Of a stretch of 26,739 bases of DNA, positions 1 to 7,696 are shown one piece after another. Numbering within the stretch: position 1 is the stretch's first letter; each line of letters opens with the position of its first letter. The notes beneath the pieces were generated by a model. That model did not search any database. It was not told where the DNA came from and was given only the letters and a program-made list of their open reading frames with translations. The stretch spans positions 136,168 through 162,906 of the forward strand of contig NZ_GG700755.1 of assembly GCF_000160855.1 (NCBI RefSeq). Direction: 5' to 3'. This DNA comes from Lactobacillus helveticus DSM 20075 = CGMCC 1.1877 (GTDB lineage: Bacteria; Bacillota; Bacilli; Lactobacillales; Lactobacillaceae). The position numbers and the translations under genes are program-made.

Positions 1-166
1 TAATTGCTTCTGTTTCGAATTTGCTGATTTTACTACCTTCAATAGCATTTGAAGACCATACATGTTCAACTCGAATTTCTTTCTCTAAAGCCTTTAATTG
101 ATCTTGGTCTAATGGACGATATTTAGAAATTTGAGCTTTTAATTCGTCAAGATTTTTAAATTCCAT
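1..166 (-). CDS. Fic/DOC-family protein, N-terminal part (cut by window edge)
   Basis: This is the first 55 residues of a protein that continues beyond position 1. It starts MEFKNLDELKA and contains WSSNAIEGSKIS followed by ET. The SNAIEG...ET pattern is typical of the N-terminal region of Fic-domain proteins, where the SxxxE-like element can act as an inhibitory helix. The catalytic HPFxxGNGR motif would lie outside the window. The start ATG at 166-164 is preceded by a good AGGAG ribosome binding site (about 171-180 on the opposite strand). Family members AMPylate target proteins or act as toxins or regulators. The substrate cannot be told from this fragment. It lies downstream of and collinear with the tnpB unit. 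Confidence 0.7.
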   Translation of the reverse strand, partial: MEFKNLDELKAQISKYRPLDQDQLKALEKEIRVEHVWSSNAIEGSKISKFETEAI

Positions 167-241
167 TTGTTGTCTCCTCTTGTGATTTAGTTAATTCTTC
201 ACGTTTTTTAATACGACGTTAGAAAATATTGACTCAATTAG

Positions 242-424
242 GTCAAATGAGTGCATTTGACTATCTTTGAGCCAAGAATATCTGCTTTCTTCTGCCAATA
301 TTCACGGAAAACCTTTTTAACACTCCGCCTAGTCAGAACCAGGCGAAACTGGAAGGACAACTTTCTATCCATTTCAACCAGTAGATTACTCGCAAACCAA
401 CTATTTTCTTTGTTAAGTGGATTC
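242..424 (-). ncRNA. Possible omega-RNA / right-end structure of the IS605-type tnpB element
   Basis: This stretch directly follows the tnpB stop codon on the same strand and has no convincing gene. It contains three visible foldbacks. One at 326-345 is a GC-rich stem of 6-7 bp. One at about 275-302 pairs GAATAT with ATATTC. The third, at 242-261, is a perfect 8-bp stem (GTCAAATG/CATTTGAC) with a 4-base loop. In IS200/IS605 elements the omega-RNA comes from the tnpB 3' end plus the right end, and the right end carries subterminal hairpins. The assignment here is by position and structure only. The element boundary and guide start are not determined. Confidence 0.35.
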
Positions 425-1753
425 TCAAATGAGAGGAGTCCATTTAACAGGACGCAACACTACGCCCGCTATCCCTTTGTCGAATGAAAACTTAGGGAAT
501 GCTTTTTTAATGATTTGCAAAGCACCATTGACATCCGCATTGATCAAGCGTCCATCATTTGTTTTAAACAGGCCACGATGAATACGCCTATTGATCAGGG
601 TTTTGTCTTGCTTTTGACGACTCCGGTTGCCATTCTCCCAACAAGGCTTTTCGTGGTCCAAAGCACTGGTTTGGCTAGTATAGGATTCGTTGGTTGTGAT
701 AACCGTGATCCCTTGCAGGTTGGCTTTATACTGAATCAGGTCAATCATCGTTTTGTGCGGAATGCCGATAAAATTCTGATTGCTTCTTTTACCCATGTCA
801 GACGAGCGTTTCCAAGATTTGTTATTGCCAATGATAATCGTATTAGCTTCACAGCTTAGCGCATAGTTTACGATACGCTTGGATGCTTTGTGGGCGAATT
901 GCCTAATCTTGGCATTGCGCCAGGCAGTCAATCGCTGCATGGCTTTAGTTTCTTGATAAACTGGCTTAGCTCCTTGCTTTGTCTGAACGGTGCTTTCTAG
1001 CTGATGATATTTAGCCTGCAAGCTTTTCAATCGAGAACGCTCTTTATTGTAGTATTGATTAACTGATTTTAGACTACGCCCATTGATTAATAAAGGACAG
1101 GTTCCAGTATTGCCAGCACAAGCAAAGGCATTATCGACTCCAGGATCAATCCCTATATATTTACCGTTGTCTGGCAAATAGCTGATTTCTTTATTCGTTT
1201 TGTACTGCACGATCAGACGATAACCGCCATAGGTTGGTTTAAAGGCTACTCGCTGTATTTTTTTAATTTTAGGGTCAAGCTTTATTTTAACCTGCAATTT
1301 AGAAATGATCAGATAATTACCTTTAAGCTTAGTATTCTGATTGGTCACAAAGAAAATATGCCTTTGATTTTGGCGTAAATATTTAGGAATCCGAGGACGG
1401 CCAGTAAACTTGGCCGGATTCTTTTGATATGCTTTTAGAGCCTTGAGCCATGCCGACCAGACGGTATTGACTTCTTTTAAAGTCTGTTGAGCGGATTGCA
1501 CATAAAGCAGGTCATGGTAAAGCAGGGATTCTTTTTTAGCGTATCTTTCTTTGAAGAGCTGATCTAGTTGACTATAGCCTTTAATGTACTTTCTCTTAAA
1601 AAAGCCCTGGCGCAAATCATACAAAGCTCGATTGTACAGATCATGTGCTTTATGGCTGCATTGATCTAGCAACGGACTGGCTGCAATAAAATACTCGCTG
1701 GCTAGATATTCATACTGAAAGGTATTTCTAGGAATAGACTTATTGCTTTTCAA
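425..1753 (-). CDS. tnpB: IS200/IS605-family TnpB (RNA-guided nuclease-like), stand-alone
   Basis: The product has 442 residues, a usual length for TnpB, and an OrfB-type RuvC fold. RuvC-I shows as GIDPGVDN (Asp about 203) and RuvC-III as NADVNGAL (Asp about 407). Where most TnpB proteins have a catalytic Glu (IVIE), this one reads IIIGNNKSW. A Glu is instead present about 47 residues later in TNESYTSQTS (about 356), as in a TnpB subgroup with a relocated RuvC-II Glu. The Zn-ribbon CxxC pairs are missing. No tnpA transposase is next to it, so it resembles an IS1341-like unit. The start is TTG at 1753, eight bases after a strong AAGGAGG. An ATG seven bases upstream is out of frame and stops quickly, so a small change at the start is possible. 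TnpB nicks or cuts DNA at omega-RNA-guided sites and helps maintain IS copies. Confidence 0.85.
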   Translation of the reverse strand: MKSNKSIPRNTFQYEYLASEYFIAASPLLDQCSHKAHDLYNRALYDLRQGFFKRKYIKGYSQLDQLFKERYAKKESLLYHDLLYVQSAQQTLKEVNTVWSAWLKALKAYQKNPAKFTGRPRIPKYLRQNQRHIFFVTNQNTKLKGNYLIISKLQVKIKLDPKIKKIQRVAFKPTYGGYRLIVQYKTNKEISYLPDNGKYIGIDPGVDNAFACAGNTGTCPLLINGRSLKSVNQYYNKERSRLKSLQAKYHQLESTVQTKQGAKPVYQETKAMQRLTAWRNAKIRQFAHKASKRIVNYALSCEANTIIIGNNKSWKRSSDMGKRSNQNFIGIPHKTMIDLIQYKANLQGITVITTNESYTSQTSALDHEKPCWENGNRSRQKQDKTLINRRIHRGLFKTNDGRLINADVNGALQIIKKAFPKFSFDKGIAGVVLRPVKWTPLI

Positions 1754-1832
1754 TCTTCATGCCTCCTTTCCGATTAAGCGTTGCTTCAATTAATTCAAGT
1801 AAATCTAACGTAAAACAATGACATGTTAAATA

Positions 1833-1861
1833 CAAAATTGCATCCCTGGGATGCAATTTTG
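1833..1861 (-). terminator. Strong hairpin after the mazEF-type unit
   Basis: A perfect 13-bp inverted repeat (CAAAATTGCATCC / GGATGCAATTTTG) has a 3-base loop and starts two bases after the stop codon of the MazF-like frame. The minus-strand 3' side is T-rich (TTTTGTATTT), so it fits an intrinsic terminator. It also lies between tnpB and this unit and could be a left-end hairpin of the tnpB element. The terminator reading is preferred because of its position. Confidence 0.6.
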
Positions 1862-1863
1862 CA

Positions 1864-2158
1864 TTAAGGACACTGTTCTTTTAAGAAGATATTTTGTACT
1901 TGATTTAGCAAATTATCAAATTCAGTTGAGTCTTTAACATGTCCGATAACTTGCCCGTGTCTAGCGACAAAATCATATGACGACATTTGAAAAAGCAACG
2001 TATCACCATTAGTATGACTAGGATAGTCAACTACGTAAAATCTAAATGGATTATTGTCAATATGATTATGGATTATGGCTACCCACCATTTCATGCCCTG
2101 CATGTGGTTCTGCGTCTATCATGATAATGTCGCCTTGATGTACATTAAATTTTGCCAT
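1864..2158 (-). pseudogene. MazF/PemK-type toxin, frameshifted
   Basis: The ATG at 2158-2156 follows the antitoxin stop codon with no gap. The first frame reads MAKFNVHQGDIIMIDAEP, then GHEM and a premature TAA after about 27 codons. The QGDIIxID start is the classic MazF/PemK N-terminus. The rest of the family (FYVVDYPS, MSSYDF, GQVIGHVKDSTEF) continues in another frame down to 1864, so one small indel near 2070-2090 separates the halves. Intact family members are mRNA endonucleases held in check by a MazE-type partner. Here the toxin is probably inactive unless ribosomal frameshifting occurs. The downstream frame alone would start at an internal ATG and lack the N-terminal strand. Confidence 0.8.
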
Positions 2159-2422
2159 TTAAATCCTCTCTTTGCCTTTCGGCTCTAATTCACGGGGGTT
2201 GTAGCCTAATTCCTTGTATTCTCTTTTAATTTCTGTCTCATAATCATAATCATCATAAGATGGATCAGACCAAAGATCATAGCCATTATCTCTTACTCTT
2301 TTGTAAACAAGATCGCCATTCTTCTTCAAGTCTACCGAAAACTCAGCATCGACAGGAACATTAAGAGTTTTAGGAACAGTCAATACAACTGAATTTCCCT
2401 GTTGTCTTGTCTTCACTTTCAT
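2159..2422 (-). CDS. MazE/PemI-type antitoxin (AbrB/SpoVT fold)
   Basis: The product has 87 residues. The N-terminal part (MKVKTRQQGNSVVLTVPKTL) is a typical swapped-hairpin AbrB/MazE DNA-binding domain, and the acidic tail is the kind that binds MazF toxins. The start at 2422 is chosen because GGAG lies eight bases upstream. A longer frame to 2464 has no comparable signal and adds residues outside the family start. It is intact and directly abuts the broken toxin frame (stop TAA followed at once by ATG), which is the usual translationally coupled order. The protein likely binds its own promoter. Confidence 0.8.
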   Translation of the reverse strand: MKVKTRQQGNSVVLTVPKTLNVPVDAEFSVDLKKNGDLVYKRVRDNGYDLWSDPSYDDYDYETEIKREYKELGYNPRELEPKGKERI

Positions 2423-2501
2423 ATTAATTTCTCCAAATCCACTATTTTTTCCTCTTATTTTCATCTACGTATCAAGTATATACCATGAATACGGTGAATA
2501 C

Positions 2502-2548
2502 AAAAACCACATACTGCTTTTAATGATAAAGCCTAATATGTGTTTTTT
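2502..2548 (-). terminator. Intrinsic terminator after the HTH antitoxin gene
   Basis: A two-level foldback lies just after the stop codon at 2565. The outer arms are AAAAACCACATA and TATGTGTTTTTT. The inner arms are GCTTT and AAAGC. The T-run is on the minus strand (TTTTTG), with a weaker one on the plus strand. Confidence 0.6.
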
Positions 2549-2564
2549 CTAATAGCTTAAATTA

Positions 2565-2840
2565 CTAACTTAATGCTGGTACAACAGATAATGTAATCTT
2601 AAAGCCAAGACCAGCAGCATATTTTCTTAAACTTGCTAAAGTTGGTTGCACAACAAGATTTTCTAATCTTGCAACTTGTGGTTGAGACATACCAATTTTT
2701 TGACCAAGCTGAGTTTGCGAAATATTCATCTTAATCCTTGTAGCATGTAAAAAGGCTAATGTATCAATTAAATTTCCTTCTTTTTCAGTCATATTAGTGA
2801 AACTTTTTGAATTTCTTTTAAAATCTTCCCATGTCCTCAT
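2565..2840 (-). CDS. HigA-type antitoxin, XRE-family HTH protein
   Basis: The product has about 91 residues and begins MRTWEDFKRNS. An XRE helix-turn-helix lies in the middle (ISQTQLGQKIGMSQPQVARLE) and is followed by LASLRKYAAGLGFKITLSV, as in HigA-like antitoxins paired with phage Gp49/RelE-type toxins. The ATG at 2840 is one base after the stop codon of the toxin frame upstream. A second in-frame ATG at 2861, inside the toxin gene, is possible. The toxin-then-antitoxin order is that of higBA. The protein presumably neutralises HigB and represses the operon. The gene looks intact although its toxin is broken. Confidence 0.75.
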   Translation of the reverse strand: MRTWEDFKRNSKSFTNMTEKEGNLIDTLAFLHATRIKMNISQTQLGQKIGMSQPQVARLENLVVQPTLASLRKYAAGLGFKITLSVVPALS

Positions 2841-2841
2841 A

Positions 2842-3191
2842 TTATTTTCTAAACCTTTCATACCAATTCTGTGCTAACTTAACTGCTTTGTCCAATTGTC
2901 TGGATTAGTTTTATCTTGATCCTTTGTATAGTGACATAAAAGAACAAATTTATTTCTTTGCAATGAGATTTAAAAGACTCTTTCAGCCAAGGGTCTTAAT
3001 CCCCATAAAGGAACTTTTAATCCTTTTAAATACTTAGCTTGAGGCATTTTTATTCCTATCCCTAATAATTTAATAACGAATTTTTTTGAAACCTGTTTAT
3101 CTGTTATTTGATTACTTTCACTAATTAGATAAAGATAATCTTCTACTTCTCTTTTGCCTTTTCTATTTTCATAAAATATCACATCATACAT
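2842..3191 (-). pseudogene. HigB/RelE-like toxin with premature stop and frameshift
   Basis: The frame starts MYDVIFYENRKGKREVEDYL and runs 73 codons to GLRPLAERVF, where it meets TAA. The same frame then continues as ISLQRNKFVLLCHYTKDQD, clearly the rest of the Gp49-like HigB core. A further one-base shift near 2890 is needed to read the family end KAVKLAQNWYERFRK, which stops at 2844-2842 just before the antitoxin ATG. Two independent lesions make this a non-functional toxin. Intact members cleave mRNA on the ribosome. No alternative reading explains the conserved second half. Confidence 0.8.
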
Positions 3192-3349
3192 TATCAGTAA
3201 CCTTTCAGTACACTATTAACACAAAAGGTGTCTGAGAAAAAAGTAGATTTTTAGTTAATTTTTGAGTAAACGTCAAATAACCAAGTGTATCGATCAGGTC
3301 GCTACTTTCAGTTATGATTAACTTATCTAATTAAATGGAGGTTAAATAG

Positions 3350-3523
3350 ATGCTCGAACAACAACCAATTGTAGCGCTCAATCATCCACTAGTATCAAAA
3401 AAGCCAGATCAGTCGCATAATGATCTATTGCTTAGCTTAAACAAGAATGATCTGGAATTGACCCTTTACAGCAGCCTGGATCCTAAACTTGTGGCTAAGA
3501 TTCTGAAAAGAGTAGTATTATGA
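3350..3523 (+). CDS. IS66-family short accessory protein (TnpA-like)
   Basis: This 57-residue ORF begins MLEQQPIVALNHP and ends DPKLVAKILKRVVL. It has a good ribosome binding site (GGAGG, about eight bases before the ATG). Its stop overlaps the start of the next ORF (ATGA at 3520-3523), the usual coupling of the first two IS66 genes. In IS66 elements this small protein is needed for transposition, but its exact role is unclear. Identification rests mainly on the neighbour. It appears intact. Confidence 0.6.
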   Translation: MLEQQPIVALNHPLVSKKPDQSHNDLLLSLNKNDLELTLYSSLDPKLVAKILKRVVL

Positions 3524-3871
3524 TTAATCTATGTGACTTAGGTCGGGTTTATATCGTTTGCGGCAAAACTGATCTGCGCAAAGGCATTGATGGACTAGCA
3601 ACCTTGGCTAAAGAACAGTTTGAGCTTGATCCTTTTAGTGGCAAAGTCTTCCTTCCTCTTTTGCGACGAACGCAAAGATCGCTTCAAAGCCCTTTATTGG
3701 GACGGACAAGACTATTGGCTACTTTATAAACGTTTTGAAAACGGCAAAATAAACTGGCCGCAGAATCAAAATGAGGTTCAAGCTTTGACTTCCAAGCAAG
3801 TTGACTGGCTGATGAAGGACTTTGCCATCACCCCAAAAATAAAGAACACGAAAGCGCGCAATTTCTACTGA
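3520..3871 (+). pseudogene. IS66 Orf2 (TnpB-type), frameshifted by a 4-base duplication
   Basis: The reading MINLCDLGRVYIVCGKTDLR-KGIDGLA is the hallmark start of IS66 Orf2 proteins. The frame is correct to GKVFL at about 3653 and then goes out of frame. The rest (FCDERKDRFKALYWDGQDYW, then KRFENG, then a C-terminus ending KNTKARNFY) continues in another frame to 3871. The sequence at 3649-3656 reads TTCCTTCC. Removing one TTCC copy restores the reading GKVFLFCDERK, so a tandem 4-base duplication caused the break. Intact proteins are about 115 residues. Confidence 0.85.
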
Positions 3872-3934
3872 TTCTTGACATTGCGCGCTTTTTTGGCATA
3901 ATTTTAACTAACAAATTTGGGAGGAAGCAAAATC

Positions 3935-4054
3935 ATGTCAGAAGAACCTTTAGAAAAGATTATTACTCAACAAGCAGCCACTATTCAGATATTGCTGGAC
4001 TGCAGCAAGCTTAACCTCATAACCGAATTTACTTTTTCTGGACATAAAAAATGA
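3935..4054 (+). pseudogene. IS66 large transposase (TnpC), N-terminal stub
   Basis: A strong ribosome binding site (GGGAGGAAG) precedes ATG at 3935. The reading MSEEPLEKIITQQAATIQIL matches the coiled-coil start of IS66 DDE transposases. After about 19-20 codons similarity ends, and unrelated codons run to a stop at 4052-4054 inside the next hairpin. Everything carrying the DDE triad is missing, so this is a deletion remnant. Confidence 0.7.
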
Positions 4055-4112
4055 TCCTACTTTCATAGATAACACTTTTATATACTTGTGTTGTCTACTT
4101 AAGTAGGATCAT
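4051..4112 (-). terminator. Long palindromic hairpin, terminator of the ABC exporter operon
   Basis: A perfect 12-bp outer inverted repeat (ATGATCCTACTT / AAGTAGGATCAT) encloses a second 10-bp stem with one G-U pair (TAGATAACAC / GTGTTGTCTA). On the minus strand the hairpin is followed by TTTTTT, so it fits a terminator for genes ending at 4288. Between 4113 and 4287 no supported gene is seen. A short minus-strand frame ending at about 4124 is unassigned. Confidence 0.6.
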
Positions 4113-4287
4113 ATCATTTATCAATACCAAGATTTAATAGGCTTTTGTTATTTCTAAGTTTTTTCCTAGAATCTTCATCTAAATAAAATCTTACTCGCAA
4201 AATTTACTATTGATCCAGCAAAAGAAAACAAACTTCTTTAATTATATACTTTTGGATATATTATTCCATAGGGTTTGAATAATTATT

Positions 4288-5871
4288 TCAACCTTTATTC
4301 AAATGAATTTCACGATCAAATATCTGACGTAATTCTGGACTAAAATTATGAGCAATAAAGAGAATTGTCGCCTTGCTTTTTAACAAATTCTCTAAAATCA
4401 CTTTAGTACCTTTCTTATCGATCGCACTAGTACCTTCATCAATTAAAATGAGATTCGAATCATGAATTTTGGCACGTGCCAATACTATTTTTTGTCGTTG
4501 TCCACCGGAAATATTTAAATGGTCTAAATTTAATGTTTGTTCGAGCCCCTCTTTAAATTTATTAATATCCTTCTTAAAGCTGACCTCCTGCACAACTCGT
4601 TCAACTTGACCATCTAATTTATCATTAAACATTGTGATATTATCCTTAATTGTGGCTGGAAAGACACTTGGATCTTGCGGAATGTACCCAATTCTACTCA
4701 TATCTGGTTTAATCGACTGTCCTTTTTCATCTTGGAAAATAACTTTACCTTTCGATGGCTTAAGTTCGCCCAAAATAAGTTTAAATAAAGTTGACTTCCC
4801 TGTACCAGAATCACCCGTTAATAATACTTTCTCACCATCTTTAATTTGAATATCTGGGTAGACTAACTTCTCACCATTAGGGAATTTTAACTCTAAATTC
4901 TTCGTTGAAAATCCCTTAGGTGCCACCTCATTTTCATCGGTTTTAGCTGGAACCCTAGCAGTTGTTTCATTAACTTCCGAAATTAATTGTTTGCTGCCCT
5001 TCATCTGTCCCCTTGTATTCACAATATTTTGGACAGCATAATTCAAATAAAAACGGAAGTTACCGATAATTAGTAGGGTACCAATGGTAACAGCGCCGTT
5101 TTTAACCAAATAGCCGGTTAAAACAAAGAGAATGAAACCAAAAAAAGCTGAAACAATTACGTTTACGGCGTTAAGCAATTTGATGTAATAGGTTTGCTTA
5201 ACAGTCGCATCCTCAAGTTGTTTAGATGACTTTTCTGTGACTGCAAACAACTTAGCTCCTGCTAGAAATTGACGAATTTGTTCAAGGCCAGATAACCATT
5301 CATTTAATGTATCTAGATAAGCTTGATTTTGATCAGAAATCAACTTGGTAGCCTTTTGTAATGGCTTAGCAATAAGTTTAGGTAGAACTAAAGAAATGCC
5401 TACCATTAATACAATTACAATAAGCAGCTGCCAATTAAGCAGAATTAAATAAATTAAGACCGCAACAACGGTTACGATCCCATCAACTAAATAAGTAATT
5501 TGTTGATAGTAATTATCATTAATCATGACTAAATCGTTCGTTAATCTATTTTGCATCTCACTAACGTTATGTTTTTTTCCATCATGATAATAATGACTAA
5601 CGATTTCAGATCTTACTTGATCATTAAGATCTTGTGTTTGGGCAGTAGTCAGATAAGTAAGACCACTACTAAGAACATATGACAGTAAAAGGACACCCAA
5701 GGTTATAGCTGTAATTAAAAGAAATTTACTTAGATTTTTAGCAAAAACAATATTTGTCTCTAATTGAATCATATAAGTATTTACAATATTTAAAATTGGT
5801 ACAAAAACTGCACTAAAGATATACAGACAGAACCGAAGTGGATTAACTTGAATAAATTTTTTTAAGTTCAT
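4288..5871 (-). CDS. ABC exporter half-transporter, ATPase-permease fusion (second subunit)
   Basis: The product has 527 residues. The N-terminal half holds about six membrane segments (about 15-40, 50-75, 130-170 in two passes, 235-280 in two passes) of the type I exporter fold. The C-terminal ATPase has Walker A GDSGTGKST (353-361), a Q-loop at Q399, signature ISGGQ (454-458), Walker B LILIDE (474-479) and H-loop His508. All catalytic residues are present. Its ATG overlaps the stop of the preceding ABC gene (ATGA), so the two are co-translated and probably form a heterodimer. Relatives export peptides, lipids or drugs. The upstream secreted-peptide gene suggests a peptide or immunity role, but that is inference. 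Confidence 0.85.
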   Translation of the reverse strand: MNLKKFIQVNPLRFCLYIFSAVFVPILNIVNTYMIQLETNIVFAKNLSKFLLITAITLGVLLLSYVLSSGLTYLTTAQTQDLNDQVRSEIVSHYYHDGKKHNVSEMQNRLTNDLVMINDNYYQQITYLVDGIVTVVAVLIYLILLNWQLLIVIVLMVGISLVLPKLIAKPLQKATKLISDQNQAYLDTLNEWLSGLEQIRQFLAGAKLFAVTEKSSKQLEDATVKQTYYIKLLNAVNVIVSAFFGFILFVLTGYLVKNGAVTIGTLLIIGNFRFYLNYAVQNIVNTRGQMKGSKQLISEVNETTARVPAKTDENEVAPKGFSTKNLELKFPNGEKLVYPDIQIKDGEKVLLTGDSGTGKSTLFKLILGELKPSKGKVIFQDEKGQSIKPDMSRIGYIPQDPSVFPATIKDNITMFNDKLDGQVERVVQEVSFKKDINKFKEGLEQTLNLDHLNISGGQRQKIVLARAKIHDSNLILIDEGTSAIDKKGTKVILENLLKSKATILFIAHNFSPELRQIFDREIHLNKG

Positions 5872-7463
5872 TGCTTGGCCTCATTGTTTACATTCGTTAG
5901 TTTTATTTCTTGATCAAATTTTGCTTTAATTTCTGGCGTTAAATTGTGGGCAATCATCAGAATTGTTTGATGACCTTCTAGCAAATTTTCAATTATCTTT
6001 TCTGCTGCTGCCTGATCTATGGCGCTAGTAACTTCGTCCATCAATACAAATGGTTGATTATAAATCTCACTTCTAGCCAAAACTATTTTCTGTCTTTGAC
6101 CACCTGAAATATTTCCATTCTTTAAGTCAATAACTGTGTCCAAACCAGCTGGCATTTTGGCTATGTCTGTCGCAAATTGAACTCCACTAACTACACTTTG
6201 GAGTCGAGTAACTAATTTTTGGTTGAACATCGTTATATTGTTTTTAATAGAAACAGGAAAAACAATTGGATCTTGTGGCAAATAACCGATTTTTGCTTTA
6301 GAAAATGGAATTATTTGACCAGATTGATCTACAAACTTTATCTGACCTTCTGCAGGCTTCATTTTGCCTAAAAGTAATTTGAATAGAGTTGACTTACCTG
6401 CTCCTGAATCCCCCGTAAGCAAAACCTTTTCACCAGCTTTGATACTAAAGTTTGGATAAGAAATTTGTTCACCACCATTATATTTGGCAACTAAATTAGA
6501 AACAGTGACGCCATAAGCAAAGGTTCTATTTTGAGCTGTATTTTTAATCTTTTTACGAAGCAGAATGGTTTGTTCACGTAATACTTTAGTTGACTTGACT
6601 CGCGTAATCGCACCAGTCAGATCATAGATTGCAGCAAAAATTAAATAAGCAAATGCGCCTGCTACAGCCCAATCACCAAAAGAAATTTGATTGAAGATGA
6701 ACAAAATACCAGCTAATAAAGACATCCCTGCTTGAGAAATTGCATCGCCAAAAGTATTGATCATATAAGAGATACTGCGATATTTCGCATTTTGCTTATT
6801 TGCTTCAACGTATGAATGACTAGCTTTATGAAGTTCACGACTCAAACGTGAATAAGCAGTATATCTTCTCAGCTCTTGCAAGCCACCAAGCCAATGTTCA
6901 ATTCCATTTAGCAGTTTTGCATTTTTGGTGTTAACTTTATTCATTGTGGCTGAAGTTTTCTTTTCCATTATTTTAGGTAATAAGAGCGTAATGACTGCTA
7001 AAAAGGCTGTTAATACCAGAAGAAGCCAGTTCATACTGATTAAAAGGCCAATTGCAAAAACTAGTTGTAATACCGCATTCAGAATAGTAATCCAAGGAGT
7101 TGCGTAATCACTGTCGAGCGACTTCAAATTGGCTGTTAATTCATTTTGCATCTTGGAGACCTTTTCATCACCACCGGCATAATAGTGATGTGTAATTTCT
7201 TTTCGGATTTGATGAATGTAGCTTTGAACTTGTTTGGTCATGGTTAAAGTTGCTAAGGGCAGTAATAAAGCTGTTACTAATTCAAGAACTAATTGAATAA
7301 CCTGCCATTGAATATAACCATTCATGTTACCACTAGTGATATCATTCAATGCATATTTAAATAAATATTCATTCAATGTACCGCCTAGGGTATATATGAC
7401 AAACAAGAAGATAACTAATAAAGCCCGAGGAATATTTTGTTTAAATAACTCTTTAATTTTCAT
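5868..7463 (-). CDS. ABC exporter half-transporter, ATPase-permease fusion (first subunit)
   Basis: The product has 531 residues with the same plan as its partner: an N-terminal exporter membrane domain, then an ATPase with Walker A GDSGAGKST (351-359), Q-loop Q397, signature ISGGQ (452-456), Walker B FVLMDE (472-477) and H-loop His506. The two subunits are clearly paralogous. Both lack an N-terminal C39 peptidase domain, so they would not cleave a double-glycine leader. The start at 7463 is chosen because AGGAG lies seven to eight bases upstream. The longer frame to 7499 lacks such a signal. It lies 29 bases after the small membrane-protein gene and overlaps the next gene by four bases. Confidence 0.85.
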   Translation of the reverse strand: MKIKELFKQNIPRALLVIFLFVIYTLGGTLNEYLFKYALNDITSGNMNGYIQWQVIQLVLELVTALLLPLATLTMTKQVQSYIHQIRKEITHHYYAGGDEKVSKMQNELTANLKSLDSDYATPWITILNAVLQLVFAIGLLISMNWLLLVLTAFLAVITLLLPKIMEKKTSATMNKVNTKNAKLLNGIEHWLGGLQELRRYTAYSRLSRELHKASHSYVEANKQNAKYRSISYMINTFGDAISQAGMSLLAGILFIFNQISFGDWAVAGAFAYLIFAAIYDLTGAITRVKSTKVLREQTILLRKKIKNTAQNRTFAYGVTVSNLVAKYNGGEQISYPNFSIKAGEKVLLTGDSGAGKSTLFKLLLGKMKPAEGQIKFVDQSGQIIPFSKAKIGYLPQDPIVFPVSIKNNITMFNQKLVTRLQSVVSGVQFATDIAKMPAGLDTVIDLKNGNISGGQRQKIVLARSEIYNQPFVLMDEVTSAIDQAAAEKIIENLLEGHQTILMIAHNLTPEIKAKFDQEIKLTNVNNEAKQ

Positions 7464-7492
7464 TTTATTGCTCCTAAGGTAATTGGATAGTA

Positions 7493-7696
7493 TTAACAAT
7501 GACTTGAAATCCTGAAACTGTCAAATAATCGTGTCGGGCTAAATATAGCTAATAAAATTGTTATAAAACCTATTATCCAAATAACAATCTTATTCGTAAT
7601 TCCTTTATATACACCAGATATATTACAAAAAATAAAAAGATCAGTAATTATTGAAAAAACAGTAAGTAATAATATCAAAAAGAAATTAATTATCAT
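7493..7696 (-). CDS. Small two-helix membrane protein, unknown function
   Basis: The product has 67 residues and is strongly hydrophobic. Two likely membrane helices lie at about 2-25 and 36-55, and a short hydrophilic tail follows. I do not recognise a family. Its start overlaps the end of the secreted-peptide gene by 11 bases and it precedes the ABC pair by 29 bases, so all four appear co-transcribed. A small membrane protein between a secreted peptide and an exporter is often an immunity protein, but there is no sequence proof here. The ribosome binding site is weak (AGAAAG), consistent with coupling to the upstream gene. Confidence 0.55.
   Translation of the reverse strand: MIINFFLILLLTVFSIITDLFIFCNISGVYKGITNKIVIWIIGFITILLAIFSPTRLFDSFRISSHC

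Larger units (their letters stand above)
3350..4020 (+). mobile_element. IS66-family insertion sequence remnant
   Basis: Three ORFs stand in IS66 order: the short first protein, an IS66 Orf2-type TnpB with a frameshift, and only about the first 19 codons of the large transposase. Roughly 1.3 kb of the DDE transposase gene and the right end are missing, so the element is dead. Its left end probably lies upstream of 3350 but no matching right inverted repeat exists to define it. Confidence 0.7.

Noticed and set aside
515..859. Plus-strand open frame of about 114 codons opposite tnpB
   Set aside because: It lies wholly within tnpB on the other strand, has no ribosome binding site, and the tnpB frame has clear family motifs.
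1833..1861. Hairpin as the left end of the tnpB element
   Set aside because: Its arms do not resemble the right-side hairpin at 242-261, and it sits just after the toxin stop codon, so a terminator is the simpler reading.
4117..4202. Minus-strand fragment reading VRFYLDEDSRKKLRNN and ending at about 4124
   Set aside because: Protein-like but with no start and no recognised family. It may be the end of a decayed gene and is left unassigned.
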